The translations under genes and the position numbers were made by a program. Shown piece after piece: positions 33,023-42,139 of a DNA stretch of 54,703 nucleotides. This stretch comes from Cytophagia bacterium (lineage in GTDB: Bacteria > Bacteroidota > Bacteroidia > Cytophagales > Spirosomataceae). The stretch spans positions 1 through 54,703 of the forward strand of contig REAB01000083.1 in assembly GCA_004293645.1 (NCBI GenBank), written 5' to 3'. Below the pieces are notes generated by a model, which worked only from the letters and a program-made list of their open reading frames with translations, was not told where the DNA came from and ran no database searches. Positions within the stretch are counted from its first letter, which is position 1, and every line of letters starts with the position of its first letter.

Positions 33023-33310
33023 ATGCTCATTCGTATTGTTCGTATGACGTTTGAAGCGGAGAAAACCGACGACTTCTTGGCCGTTTTCTCCGCCTCAAAA
33101 GCCATCATTCGCGCCATGCCAGGCTGCCAACACGTAGAACTCCTCCGCGACTTGGACCAGCCCAACGTGTTTGTTACGCACAGCCACTGGGACAACGCCG
33201 CCGACCTCAATGCCTATCGAAATTCTGCTTTTTTTAAAGAAACTTGGGCAAAAACCAAAGCACTTTTTGCCGACAAACCGCTCGCTTTCTCGGTCGAACG
33301 GGTGGGGTGA
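33023..33310 (+). CDS. Antibiotic biosynthesis monooxygenase (ABM) domain protein
   Basis: A 95-aa single-domain protein. MLIRIVRMTFEAEKTDDFLA, then PGCQHVELLRDLDQPNVFVT, HSHWDNAADLNAYRNSAFFK and TWAKTKALFADKP show the ferredoxin-like ABM fold with the conserved His and Trp (HSHW). Members act as small monooxygenases or heme-degrading or quinol-oxidising enzymes; no specific substrate is implied. It is followed by a perfect 13-bp hairpin. Confidence 0.87.
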   Translation: MLIRIVRMTFEAEKTDDFLAVFSASKAIIRAMPGCQHVELLRDLDQPNVFVTHSHWDNAADLNAYRNSAFFKETWAKTKALFADKPLAFSVERVG

Positions 33311-33352
33311 TTTTGGCCAAATCAGATTGACTAAATGCCCACCCCAGAACCC

Positions 33353-33392
33353 ACAAGAAATGCGTATTCTTGAATCCTGACGCATTTCTTGT
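33353..33392 (+). terminator. Hairpin terminator after the ABM gene
   Basis: ACAAGAAATGCGT (33353-33365) and ACGCATTTCTTGT (33380-33392) are perfect reverse complements around a 14-nt loop. The trailing sequence TAGTTTTGC is only moderately T-rich. Confidence 0.75.
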
Positions 33393-33430
33393 TAGTTTTG
33401 CTGGCTCAAATCAACCTTCTTTTTCAAGTC

Positions 33431-35161
33431 ATGCGTGTTCAATATCTGTTGCTGGGGCTACTTTGTGTGTTCGCTTTTGGTTTACGCATCATCAATATTG
33501 ACCAACACGGCATTGCAGGCGACGAGAAAACCTCCTTCTTTGTGAGTCAGTTCATAGCCCTGGGGGGCGTAAACCAAGAGGATATTTTCAAGAAACCCAA
33601 CAACCCATATTTTACGCCCCAAGAGTTTTGGAAGAAAAAAACAAAAGACGACTTTTACGTAGCCGAAGCACGCTCTGACAACGGCAGCTCGGCTTTATAC
33701 GCGCTGACCTTGCACTATTGGACGGAGCTTTTTGGCGTGGACGATGGCACCTTGCGCGGCTTATCGGCTTTTTTTGGAGTGCTATTGGTGGCCTTGATCT
33801 ACTTTTTTGTGCTGGATTATTTTCAATCAACCCACTTGGCTTTGGCCACGGCGGCTTTGGCGAGCGTTGAGCCGCTGTACGTAGGTTGGTCGCAGGTGGT
33901 GCGTACTTACTCCATGACTTTCTTTTTTTGTTTGTTGGCTACTTGGCTGTTTTTCAGGTTGTTAGAATTAGAAAAAAACAAACAAAAACCCACAGGCTTG
34001 TACGCGGTATATGGCGTTTGCGTCTTTGTCTGCCTCATGTTCCATTACTCGGTTTTTGTGCTTTTTGTGCTGCACGGCCTGCTCGTACTTTTATTTGTGC
34101 GGCAGTGGCGGGCTTGGGTAGGTTTGGGGTTGGCCATGGTTATTCCTGCGCTTGGAATGTGCTGGTGGCTGTTTTTTTCGGAAGGGGGCAAGTATGCGTT
34201 CAGGTTCATGGCCGACAGCGCCCGCGTATATAGTTTGATGGCCACCAAAGACCCGCAAATTGGCTACCTCGCTCCCACTGCTGCCTTTTCGGTGTTTGTG
34301 CAAATGCTGCCCGTGGTAGCCAACCACTACTTGCCTACCAACGGTTTTTTTGATGCGCTGTTGGGCAAAAAAAACCTCCTCATCGCTCTTTTTGGCACCG
34401 TTTCGAGCGTGGGAATTTACGCCTCGGTGTTGAACGAAAAAATAAAAAAAGGTGCAATTGCGGGTATTTTTTTGGTTGCCTTTCTGCTTTATTCCGAATC
34501 AAAACTCCAATTTACTGGGCTTAGTGTAGCGTTGGTACTGCTGTTGATGTTGGTACAAGATACTTTTCAGCAACGCGGCCAACTCAAACACAAGTATCTG
34601 TCTATGTGGATATTATCCATTTTTCCGTTGCTGTTTTTGGTTGCATTTGCCATTCAAGACGGCAACACCTTTCGGATTCAGCAAAAATATGCGGGCTATG
34701 GCATGGTTTTTTCGTTGATTTTGGTGGTGCTGGCCGTTCGCAAAATGTGGACGTACCCAAATTGGATAAAATACCCAATGACCTTACTCCTTATAATTCA
34801 GTTGGGCTTTGTTGGAAAAACCATTCAAAGCATTTGGGCCGACACCGCCCCGCGCTACTTGCTGTTTTCAACGCCGCGTTTGCCCAATCCTTACCGCGCG
34901 GTGGCGCAGCAAATTATCAAAAAATGCACCCCAACCGACACCATCGTTTATCCTTCTTATTTGGGAGAAGGGGTAATTTACGCCGTTGATGCCCCCCAAT
35001 ATTCGCTCAACGACGCGCAATTGGTCAATTTTTATCTCCCCCCAACTGCCCAATATTGGCAGCGCATCAACCCCGCCGAGTCCAACAAAATTTACCTCAA
35101 ACGCGCCAACGGCACGCAAGAATTGCTTTTCGATTTTAAAGGCACAACCTACCGATACTGA
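33431..35161 (+). CDS. GT39/ArnT-like glycosyltransferase, polytopic membrane protein
   Basis: The protein is 576 aa with about 11-12 transmembrane helices. The first extracytoplasmic loop carries INIDQHGIAGDEKTSFF, the acidic motif expected for dolichyl- or undecaprenyl-phosphate-sugar glycosyltransferases of the PMT/ArnT (GT39, GT83) clan. The conserved pattern LRGLSAFFGVLLVALIYFFV, then ALASVEPLYVGWSQVVRTYS, also fits (the SQ-R-Y motif after helix 3-4). The C-terminal soluble part has a segment FSTPRLPNPYRAVAQQIIKK. Acceptor and donor are unknown. I chose the ATG at 33431 directly before the first helix. Confidence 0.78.
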   Translation: MRVQYLLLGLLCVFAFGLRIINIDQHGIAGDEKTSFFVSQFIALGGVNQEDIFKKPNNPYFTPQEFWKKKTKDDFYVAEARSDNGSSALYALTLHYWTELFGVDDGTLRGLSAFFGVLLVALIYFFVLDYFQSTHLALATAALASVEPLYVGWSQVVRTYSMTFFFCLLATWLFFRLLELEKNKQKPTGLYAVYGVCVFVCLMFHYSVFVLFVLHGLLVLLFVRQWRAWVGLGLAMVIPALGMCWWLFFSEGGKYAFRFMADSARVYSLMATKDPQIGYLAPTAAFSVFVQMLPVVANHYLPTNGFFDALLGKKNLLIALFGTVSSVGIYASVLNEKIKKGAIAGIFLVAFLLYSESKLQFTGLSVALVLLLMLVQDTFQQRGQLKHKYLSMWILSIFPLLFLVAFAIQDGNTFRIQQKYAGYGMVFSLILVVLAVRKMWTYPNWIKYPMTLLLIIQLGFVGKTIQSIWADTAPRYLLFSTPRLPNPYRAVAQQIIKKCTPTDTIVYPSYLGEGVIYAVDAPQYSLNDAQLVNFYLPPTAQYWQRINPAESNKIYLKRANGTQELLFDFKGTTYRY

Positions 35162-35185
35162 GGTATTTTAATCAATAAAAAATGC

Positions 35186-35248
35186 CGAAGGCCAAGTACG
35201 GCGCGTCGAGTTTAAAAATGAAGCTCGGCACGCTGCGTTTGGCCTTCG
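35186..35248. terminator. Bidirectional hairpin between convergent genes
   Basis: CGAAGGCCAA (35186-35195) and TTGGCCTTCG (35239-35248) are perfect arms. The inner region (GCGCGTCGAG with CTCGGCACGC) extends the pairing imperfectly. It lies between the + strand glycosyltransferase and the minus strand oxidoreductase, so it can stop both transcripts. Confidence 0.7.
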
Positions 35249-35273
35249 ACTTGTGGTACTGAATAAATCTGCA

Positions 35274-36419
35274 CTAAATAGTAACCCATTTTTGGGCGCG
35301 GGCGCTTTCTACAATGCGCTCACACACAATGAGTTCGTGGTATCCTTCGGCAAAAGTAGGGTACGTGGGCGTGGCGGGTTTGCCGTGGCGAATGGCCGCA
35401 TACACTTCTTTAAACAACTGCTTGGAAGTATCGGGAAAGCCTTCGTTGTGGCCACCTGGAAACGAAATCAACGAGCGGGCTTCGGCGTGTACCAGCGAGG
35501 GGTCGCGCATGAGGCTCTGGTTGTAGCCGTCGCGGCGGCCAATCCACATTTCGTTGGGCGTTTCTGAGCACCAATTATAGGTTTCTTTCGAGCCACTTAT
35601 TTCGAGCGTAGCGCGGTTTTTGCGCCCCGCCGACACCTGGCTCACCGTGGCGCAGCCCGTTGCTCCGTTGTCAAAACGCAACAACACCGACGCAAAATCT
35701 TCGGTATTGATGGGTACTTCGGCGTAATCTTCGGCTTGCAGCATCTTGCCCGAATAGGTTTCGATGGGTTTGAGGGGCTTCAAACGGTTTTTGTGAACGG
35801 TGTTAAAATCGGCCATAACGGCCACAATTTTGCGGCCCGTAATGTACTCAATCATGTCTAACAAGTGCGAGCCAATGTCGGCAATGGCCCGCGAGTCGCC
35901 CGATTGCGCGGGTTCCAAACGCCAGTTGTAATCGGTTTGATAAAACAGCCAATCTTGCAAATAAGAGCCAATCACCGAATACAAGTCGCCCAGTTCGCCC
36001 TTTTCGCGCATGGTTTTCATTTGCCGCACCAGCGGATAATACCGCAAATTGAAGTGTACGGCGTTGATTAAACCCGATTTTTCGGCCAATTCTACAATTT
36101 CTTCGGCATCTTTGAGGCTCGTTGCCAGGGGTTTTTCGCACACCACGTGCTTGCCTGCGAGCAAGGCCGCCTTGGCCTGTTGGGCGTGCAGGTAGTTGGG
36201 CGTGCAAATGTGCACACACGCAATGCTGTCGTCTTTGAGCATGGCCTCGAAATTGTCGTAATACTTTTCGATGCCCAGTTGGGCGGCTTTGGTTTGGGCA
36301 ATTTCGGCGTTAAAATCCGAGATACCAACCACTTCAACGTCGGTCAAACGGCGGAGGGCTTCGATGTGTGCGGGGCCAATAAAGCCCAATCCCGCAATGG
36401 CGGCTTTGGTTTTAGACAT
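35274..36419 (-). CDS. Gfo/Idh/MocA-family oxidoreductase
   Basis: A 381-aa NAD(P)-dependent sugar dehydrogenase-like protein. The Rossmann start is AAIAGLGFIGPAHIEALRRL. CVHICTPNYLHAQQAKAALL and AGKHVVCEKPLATSLKDAEE contain the conserved EKP motif. AIADIGSHLLDMIEYITGRK gives the catalytic-region D-x-G-x-H. The C-terminal beta-sheet domain has VLLRFDNGATGCATVSQVSA. The substrate is probably a sugar or cyclitol, not determined. In the 139 bp upstream of the start (36420-36558) I see no gene or clear signal. Confidence 0.91.
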   Translation of the reverse strand: MSKTKAAIAGLGFIGPAHIEALRRLTDVEVVGISDFNAEIAQTKAAQLGIEKYYDNFEAMLKDDSIACVHICTPNYLHAQQAKAALLAGKHVVCEKPLATSLKDAEEIVELAEKSGLINAVHFNLRYYPLVRQMKTMREKGELGDLYSVIGSYLQDWLFYQTDYNWRLEPAQSGDSRAIADIGSHLLDMIEYITGRKIVAVMADFNTVHKNRLKPLKPIETYSGKMLQAEDYAEVPINTEDFASVLLRFDNGATGCATVSQVSAGRKNRATLEISGSKETYNWCSETPNEMWIGRRDGYNQSLMRDPSLVHAEARSLISFPGGHNEGFPDTSKQLFKEVYAAIRHGKPATPTYPTFAEGYHELIVCERIVESARAQKWVTI

Positions 36420-36558
36420 GGAGTTCGGTTTTGATTAGACACAAAAAAGTTGAATAAACAAAAGTAGAACAGAAGCCCAATTCTACCCGATTTAAGTTCG
36501 TAAAAATTCAATAAATTAGGTTTTAATAGGCCACCAAAAACAGTACATTTGGTCTTTT

Positions 36559-36736
36559 AAGTACTTACTCGTAATTGTTTGTAATTACAGCAATTCGTTG
36601 TAATTACTTGTTTATCAATTCATTACCACCAAATTACCCTTTGTTACAAATCAAAAATAATATAATGGCGGCGGCCAACCGCACGGGCGGCCCCGCGTCG
36701 CAGCGGCAAACCGCCTATTTCTGCCCAACTACTTAT
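36559..36736 (+). repeat. Left arm of a long inverted repeat flanking the PagL-like gene
   Basis: This 178-nt arm is the reverse complement of 37927-38088 apart from point changes and two indels. Shared blocks include CTCGTAATTGTTTGTAATTA (36568-36587), ACAAATCAAAAATAATATAA (36646-36665), TGGCGGCGGCCAACCGC, and CTATTTCTGCCCAACTACTT. The left arm has 32 extra GC-rich nt (36683-36714) ending in a second AACCGC. These include CGGGCGGCCCCG, a 4-bp stem with a 4-nt loop. It contains TTGTAATTAC motifs and does not encode protein. Confidence 0.85.
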
Positions 36737-36757
36737 GACTTATTCCTGCGCAAAAAA

Positions 36758-37888
36758 ATGACGGGTAAGGCTTTAATCAACAAACGCTTCATTTCAAAAT
36801 ACCTGCTGTGGGCGGTGTTGGTTGGGGTATTTGCCAAAACCGAAGCGCAAGACACCCTGCGCCCCACCACTACCACGGTGGGCGGGCAGTTTTTGCACGG
36901 TTTTATTATTGCGCACTCACCCGAACTCGTCCCCATTTCGCAAAGCCACCCGCAAGGCGTTGAGCTGAGCTTGGACTGGCTACGCACCAGCCAAACGGCT
37001 TGGCAGCGTTGCCATTGCTTTGCGCGGTCGGGGGTGTTGGTGCAATACGTTAATTTCAACAGCCCCGCCATACTCGGAAGCGCGTGGAGCGGTATGGCCT
37101 ATTTTGAACCCATTTTGTTTGCCAAAAACCGCTTGGAGCTTTCGCTTCGCTCCGCCGCAGGCCTCAGCTACTTGACCCGCGTTTATGATGCCCAAACCAA
37201 CCCCAAAAACACTTTTTTTAGCTCGCCCGTCAGCGCATTGCTATCGGTACAATTCAAAGCCCGTTTGAGGGTCAGCACGCATTTGGCACTAACAATGGCT
37301 GCCCAGTATGCCCACATTTCTAACGGCGGCCTGCGCCTGCCCAATCGCGGCATGAATTTCCCGATGGTAGCGGTGGGCGTAAATTATAACCGCACCCAGC
37401 CGCGTTTGCCCAGTACAAAAAACTTCGTATTGCCTCCTCCCAATCTGCACTGGCGCGTGCGAATGTTGGGGTACGTTACGGCCAAAGTATTGGAACAAAG
37501 CGGCGTTTATCCCCAACAAATACTGCCTCTTTATGGCGCACAAGTAGCTGCAATAAAGCCACTTACCCGCCTTTACGCAATACAAATGGGCATAGAGGCC
37601 AAACTACACGACGGCTTTGCCCGCGCCAGCCTTGCTCGCCAAAACCAAACCACCGACCACCGCGCCGCCGCCCTGCTACTTGGCCACGAGCTACAATTGG
37701 GGTATTTTCGGTTTGGGCAGCAGTTTGGGCTGTACGTTTACAACCCCTCTCCCACTGCCGTTGACAATATTTACCACCGACACAGCTTGTTGTGGCGCTC
37801 GCCCAAAGGCTGGCTGCTCGGCGTGTCGCTCCAAGCGCACCGCCAAGTTGCCGAGGCTTTCGACTTGCGCGTGGGCAAAGAATGGTAA
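36758..37888 (+). CDS. PagL-like acyloxyacyl hydrolase, outer-membrane protein
   Basis: A 376-aa protein with a signal peptide (KYLLWAVLVGVFAKTEAQ) and alternating beta strands of an outer-membrane barrel. The motif LTMAAQYAHISNGGLRLPNR, then GMNFPMVAVG, matches the H-x-S-N-x(n)-N-x-G-x-N core of PagL/acyloxyacyl hydrolase proteins, whose His and Ser are catalytic. PagL removes the 3-linked acyl chain from lipid A. Here the barrel is longer than classical PagL (about 185 aa) by a C-terminal extension. I chose the ATG at 36758; the frame upstream to 36575 runs through the inverted-repeat arm. It stands alone inside a pair of long inverted repeats. Confidence 0.75.
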   Translation: MTGKALINKRFISKYLLWAVLVGVFAKTEAQDTLRPTTTTVGGQFLHGFIIAHSPELVPISQSHPQGVELSLDWLRTSQTAWQRCHCFARSGVLVQYVNFNSPAILGSAWSGMAYFEPILFAKNRLELSLRSAAGLSYLTRVYDAQTNPKNTFFSSPVSALLSVQFKARLRVSTHLALTMAAQYAHISNGGLRLPNRGMNFPMVAVGVNYNRTQPRLPSTKNFVLPPPNLHWRVRMLGYVTAKVLEQSGVYPQQILPLYGAQVAAIKPLTRLYAIQMGIEAKLHDGFARASLARQNQTTDHRAAALLLGHELQLGYFRFGQQFGLYVYNPSPTAVDNIYHRHSLLWRSPKGWLLGVSLQAHRQVAEAFDLRVGKEW

Positions 37889-37926
37889 CTCATTTTGAAT
37901 TGATAAAAAGATGACCCCGTAAAGTA

Positions 37927-38088
37927 ATAAGTAGTTGGGCAGAAATAGGCGGTTGGCCGCCGCCATTATATTATTTTTGATTTGTAATAAAAGGTGATTT
38001 GGTAATAACAAATTGATAAACATCGGACCGCCGACGCGGATAATTACAAAAAATTACTGTAATTACAAACAATTACGAGCAACTACTT
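37927..38088 (-). repeat. Right arm of the long inverted repeat flanking the PagL-like gene
   Basis: The reverse complement of 36559-36736. It keeps GGCGGTTGGCCGCC (37948-37961, a 5-bp stem with a TTGG loop). It carries an 18-nt GC-rich insert at 38023-38040, absent from the left arm, containing TCGGACCGCCGA (4-bp stem, 4-nt loop). The arm starts 38 nt after the PagL-like stop codon. The two arms and the 1190 bp between them make a unit of about 1.53 kb. Confidence 0.85.
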
Positions 38089-38170
38089 ATTTACCCTTGT
38101 TTTATGGCAAAATATAGTCGTTGGGTTAAAAAAAACAGTATCATTGTGTAACATTTTTAACTTCAACAAC

Positions 38171-41100
38171 ATGAAAATTATCCTACGTATTTCTGGCTTG
38201 GTATGGGTTATTTTACTGCTTACGGTTTCGGTTTGGGCGCAATCGCGTTTAGACCAAAAACCAAAAAAAGAAGCGCCCAGCAAGCCCACCGAAGCCGACA
38301 TAGACGGCCGCCGTGCGGGTGGTAGCAAAAAAAGTGCCGCGCTCTCTAACGTACTGACTGCCAAAGTAATACGCGACTCAACTGGCACGCCCATTTATGT
38401 TGAATACCGCCGCGCCATCAAGCAGTCGGTGCGGGGGCGCGCCCCCATGAGTGCCGCCGCCGTAGCTTACGTAGATGCCCTCAAACCATTGCTCAAACTC
38501 CGCAACCCCACCGAAGAATTGGAAGTACAAACCATTGAAGAAGACGAACTCAAACACACCCACGTGCGGTTGCAACAGCAGTTTAAGGGTTTGCCCGTGT
38601 ACGGCGGCGAGTTGATTTTGCACGCACAAGACAACCAGTTTACTTCCCTCAACGGCTATCATTTTAAAACACCGCAACTCACCAACCTAACGCCCCGCAT
38701 CAACGAGCAGCAGGCCGCTCAGTTGGCATTGGCCGATTTGGCCAAACAAACAGTGGTACGCACGCTGAATACAGCCGAACTAAAATTGCTCAAAAAGCAA
38801 ATTTCGGAAGCCGAGTTGTTGATTTATTACCCCGAAAACACCCCCGAAGTAGCGCATTTGGCCTGGCGGCTGGTGGTAAGACCCAATTTTGTAGAACGTT
38901 GGAATTTTTTTATTGATGCCCAAACCAGTACCATACTTTTTAAATCTAACCACACCTGCGCCCTCGACGGCCCAGCTCGCGCCACGGGCCGCGACCTCAA
39001 CAACGCCACGCAAACCGTCAATACTTACCAAAAAGGGAGTGCGTTTTATTTGGTAGATGCCAGCCGCGCCATGTTCAACGCCCGCACCTCCAACATGCCC
39101 GACGACCCCAAAGGCGCTATTTGGACGGTAGATGCCCGCAACTCCAAAGCCGACGACATCACCATTTGGCAGTTTGCCTCCAACAACAACACCTGGACAC
39201 CAAACGCCATCTCGGCCCACGCCAACGCGGGGCTGGCTTTTGAGTATTTTGCCAATAAATTTAAACGCAACTCGCTCGACGGAAAAGGCGGCAATATTAT
39301 TTCGGTCGTAAACGTGCGCGACGAAGACGGCACAGAAATGGACAACGCCTTCTGGAACGGCGAAGTAATGGCCTACGGCAACGGCGCCACTGATTTTACG
39401 CCGCTGGCAGGCTCACTCGATGTAGCTGGCCACGAAATGACCCACGGCGTAATCGAAAACACCGCCCGCTTAGAATACAACGCCCAGTCGGGGGCGCTCA
39501 ATGAATCGTTTGCCGACGTGTTTGGCGTGTTGATTGAACGTAAAAACTGGACCATAGGCGAGACCGTTACCAAACGCAGCGCCTTTCCGTCGGGTGCACT
39601 GCGCGACATGGCCAACCCCAACCAGGGTGGCCCCAAAGACCCTGGCTACCAACCCAAAACCATGACGCAATACGTTAATACCAAACAAGACAACGGCGGC
39701 GTGCACATCAACAGCGGCATTCCCAATTACGCTTTTTACTTGTTTGCCTCCAACTCTTCCGTGGGTTTGGACAAAGCCGAGCGCGTTTATTACCGCGCCA
39801 TGACCACCTACCTCACGCGCTTTTCCAAATTTATTGACCTCCGCGTGGCCATTGTCAAAGCCACCACCGACTTGTTTGGGGCCAATTCTAACGAAGTACG
39901 AATTGCCCAAACCGCCTTTGACCAAGTGGGTATTACCGACGGCATGAGCAACAATCCCGCCCCAAAAACCCCTTCTACCATTCCAACCAATACGGGTACT
40001 GACTTTGTGCTGCTTTACGGAACTGACAAAAAACTGTACAGCACACCCACCACAGCTGTCAATTTAACCGTCAAGTCGTCGCGCAATATTGTGAACCGAC
40101 CCAGCGTAACCGACGACGGCAGGCTTGTCTATTTTGTAACCGACGACAAGCGCATCAGAGCGGTAAGTTTGGTGGGCAATCCCGACGAAACGGTGGTGTC
40201 GGACGAAACAAAATGGAACAAAGTAGCCATCTCGCGCGACGGCAAGAAAATGGCCGCCCTCACCGACAAAGCCGACAAAACGATTTTTGTGTATAGTTTT
40301 GATTTAAGAAAATGGACTTCGTTTAAACTCTACAACCCCACCTACACCAACGGCGTAAGCACGGGCGACGTGCAATATGCCGACGGCCTCGAATGGGACC
40401 CTTCGGGCGAATACTTGGTGTATGATGCCTTCAATACCGTCAAAACCTCGACGGGCAAAGCCCTCAACTACTGGGACGTGGGGTTTATCAAAGTGTGGAA
40501 TACCGTGGACAATAACTTTGGCGACGGCGATATTCAGAAATTATTCAGCGATTTGTCGGAGGGCGAGAATGTGGGCAATCCTACTTTTACCAAAAACTCC
40601 ACCGCCGTTTTGGCCTTCGATTATTTTTACGAACCCGACGGTGAATATGCCGTACTGGGACTGGACATGGAAAAAAATGACCTCAAAACAATTGCCGAAA
40701 ACAACACTTTTGGCACGCCAGACTACTCGCGCTTGGACGACCGCGTGGTATTTACTACCAAAAATGGCACGGCCAATCGGGTGTCGGTTATTGGCCTCAA
40801 TGCCGACAAAATTACGGGCAGAGGCTCGCCCACGGCTTTTGTAAACAACGCCACTTGGCCGCTGTGGGTGTCGCAAGGTACGCGGGCTTTGCCCAGCATC
40901 AACTTTGCGGCCATCGGCGACAGGCTCGAAAATGCCGCGCCATTTGCCCTCAATGCCACCGCCTCCTCGGGCGACAAAGTACTGTTTAAGGTTGTTTCGG
41001 GCAACGCCACCGTCAGCGGCAACGTGCTGACAATCAAAGGCTCAGGCCCCATTACGGTACGCGCCTACACCGACTCCGAGCGTCCGTTTTTTCCAGTAGC

Positions 41101-41398
41101 CATTGCCGACCGCACCTTCCAAGTTATTCCAATTTTGAGCGTCAATCCTGTTTTAGCTGCCCAAATTCAGGTGTTTCCCAACCCCGTACGCGACGATTTG
41201 CAAGTAGAATTGCCCGCCAATCTCGCCGCCAACGACGTACAAATCACCGATTTAACTGGCCGAAAAGTGCGGAGTATGGTACCGATTCGCCAACAAACCC
41301 AGCTGCAATTTGACGTGCGAAACCTCCAAACGGGCGTGTATTTTTTGATTATTCAAACCCCACAAGGCATAGTGCGCCGCAAGTTGATAAAAGAGTAG
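38171..41398 (+). CDS. Secreted M4 (thermolysin-like) metallopeptidase with T9SS tail
   Basis: The protein is 1075 aa. A signal peptide (LVWVILLLTVSVWAQ) is followed by a propeptide with FTP/PepSY-like parts (about 60-230). The M4 catalytic domain has zinc ligands in AGHEMTHGVI (HEMTH at about 421-425) and Glu 445 in GALNESFADVFG; the catalytic His lies in NGGVHINSGIPN. A region of PD40/WD40-like beta-propeller repeats comes next (SVTDDGRLVYFVTDDKRI, EWDPSGEYLVYDAF). The C-terminal tail is ILSVNPVLAAQIQVFPNPVR, then LQTGVYFLIIQTPQG and RRKLIKE, a T9SS sorting signal. I chose the ATG at 38171. It is predicted to be extracellular or cell-surface. Confidence 0.94.
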   Translation: MKIILRISGLVWVILLLTVSVWAQSRLDQKPKKEAPSKPTEADIDGRRAGGSKKSAALSNVLTAKVIRDSTGTPIYVEYRRAIKQSVRGRAPMSAAAVAYVDALKPLLKLRNPTEELEVQTIEEDELKHTHVRLQQQFKGLPVYGGELILHAQDNQFTSLNGYHFKTPQLTNLTPRINEQQAAQLALADLAKQTVVRTLNTAELKLLKKQISEAELLIYYPENTPEVAHLAWRLVVRPNFVERWNFFIDAQTSTILFKSNHTCALDGPARATGRDLNNATQTVNTYQKGSAFYLVDASRAMFNARTSNMPDDPKGAIWTVDARNSKADDITIWQFASNNNTWTPNAISAHANAGLAFEYFANKFKRNSLDGKGGNIISVVNVRDEDGTEMDNAFWNGEVMAYGNGATDFTPLAGSLDVAGHEMTHGVIENTARLEYNAQSGALNESFADVFGVLIERKNWTIGETVTKRSAFPSGALRDMANPNQGGPKDPGYQPKTMTQYVNTKQDNGGVHINSGIPNYAFYLFASNSSVGLDKAERVYYRAMTTYLTRFSKFIDLRVAIVKATTDLFGANSNEVRIAQTAFDQVGITDGMSNNPAPKTPSTIPTNTGTDFVLLYGTDKKLYSTPTTAVNLTVKSSRNIVNRPSVTDDGRLVYFVTDDKRIRAVSLVGNPDETVVSDETKWNKVAISRDGKKMAALTDKADKTIFVYSFDLRKWTSFKLYNPTYTNGVSTGDVQYADGLEWDPSGEYLVYDAFNTVKTSTGKALNYWDVGFIKVWNTVDNNFGDGDIQKLFSDLSEGENVGNPTFTKNSTAVLAFDYFYEPDGEYAVLGLDMEKNDLKTIAENNTFGTPDYSRLDDRVVFTTKNGTANRVSVIGLNADKITGRGSPTAFVNNATWPLWVSQGTRALPSINFAAIGDRLENAAPFALNATASSGDKVLFKVVSGNATVSGNVLTIKGSGPITVRAYTDSERPFFPVAIADRTFQVIPILSVNPVLAAQIQVFPNPVRDDLQVELPANLAANDVQITDLTGRKVRSMVPIRQQTQLQFDVRNLQTGVYFLIIQTPQGIVRRKLIKE

Positions 41399-41553
41399 TG
41401 GGCGGCGTATGTAAATGATAGGCTGTTAAAACTTCCCTCTATTTTTGTTTGATTCTGGATGCTTTTAAGTCAGAAATTTTGACACTTTCTAATGCCTTTT
41501 TTATTTTTTCTTGGGCAATTTCTTGGTTACGTTTCAAATCCAACAAAAGATGA

Positions 41554-41964
41554 ATTGACGAAAGCAAAAAAATACACAAAGCATATTTGAACGAAAATAA
41601 CGACCTCACGGCCAATCAATTTCCCGTTTCGATTCAAACATTGGCCAATTTGATTCAGTTGGTAGAGCAAAATAAAGTGAGTAATTCGACGGCAACGCAG
41701 AAAATTTTGCCGCTTTTGTTGCAAGACTCCACGCAAAGCCCGCTCGAACTGGCACAAAAAAACAACTGGCTACAAAACAGCGACGCGGGGACATTGGAAC
41801 AAATAATAGACCAAGTGCTGGCGGCCATGCCCGACAAAGTGAAGGAGTACCAAAAAGGTAAAAAAGGACTAATGGGGCTTTTTGTGGGCGAAATCATGAA
41901 GCAATCTAAGGGCAGTACCGACCCAAAAATGGTCAATCAATTGCTGGCGCAGAAGTTGGGTTGA
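41554..41964 (+). pseudogene. Detached C-terminal (YqeY-like) fragment of GatB
   Basis: The frame after a stop at 41551-41553 reads KAYLNENNDLTANQFPVSIQ, then NKVSNSTATQKILPLLLQ, NSDAGTLEQIIDQVLAAMPD, and GKKGLMGLFVGEIMKQSKGS, ending in DPKMVNQLLAQKLG. This is the tail domain of the aspartyl/glutamyl-tRNA amidotransferase subunit B, which binds the tRNA. The catalytic cradle domain (about 350 residues) is missing, and only a TTG at 41587 could start translation. It looks like a 3' gene fragment left at the left edge of the restriction island. An expressed stand-alone YqeY-like protein is a less likely alternative. In the gap 41399-41553 I see no firm gene. Confidence 0.75.
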
Positions 41965-42114
41965 TGAAACAGTTTTGTGAACCCTAATGCAGGAAATGAA
42001 AAATTCGCACCAGCAGTGCGACAATTGAGTTGGACACACCATAGGCTTGCTGTGTAACCAAATTTTGCTCACCCACAAGTGGAACGCACAGACTGATTAA
42101 TCTGATTAAAAATG

Positions 42115-42122
42115 TAACTTTG
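42115..42122 (+). promoter_or_regulatory. Promoter -7 element for hsdR
   Basis: TAACTTTG matches TAnnTTTG exactly, 17 nt before the hsdR ATG. A TGATTAATCTGATTAA run lies just upstream, but no clear -33 TTTG. The rest of the 41965-42139 gap holds nothing I recognise. Confidence 0.4.
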
Positions 42123-42139
42123 ACCGATATAGAAATTAG

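Noticed and set aside
41412..41553. Minus-strand frame reading LLLDLKRNQEIAQEKIKKAL
   Set aside because: The helical-looking peptide of about 45 residues ends at a stop, but it has no clear start, family or promoter. It was too weak to list as a gene.
41574..41964. Stand-alone YqeY protein
   Set aside because: True YqeY proteins have an extra N-terminal helical part. This sequence starts in the GatB linker (KAYLNENN), so a GatB fragment fits better.
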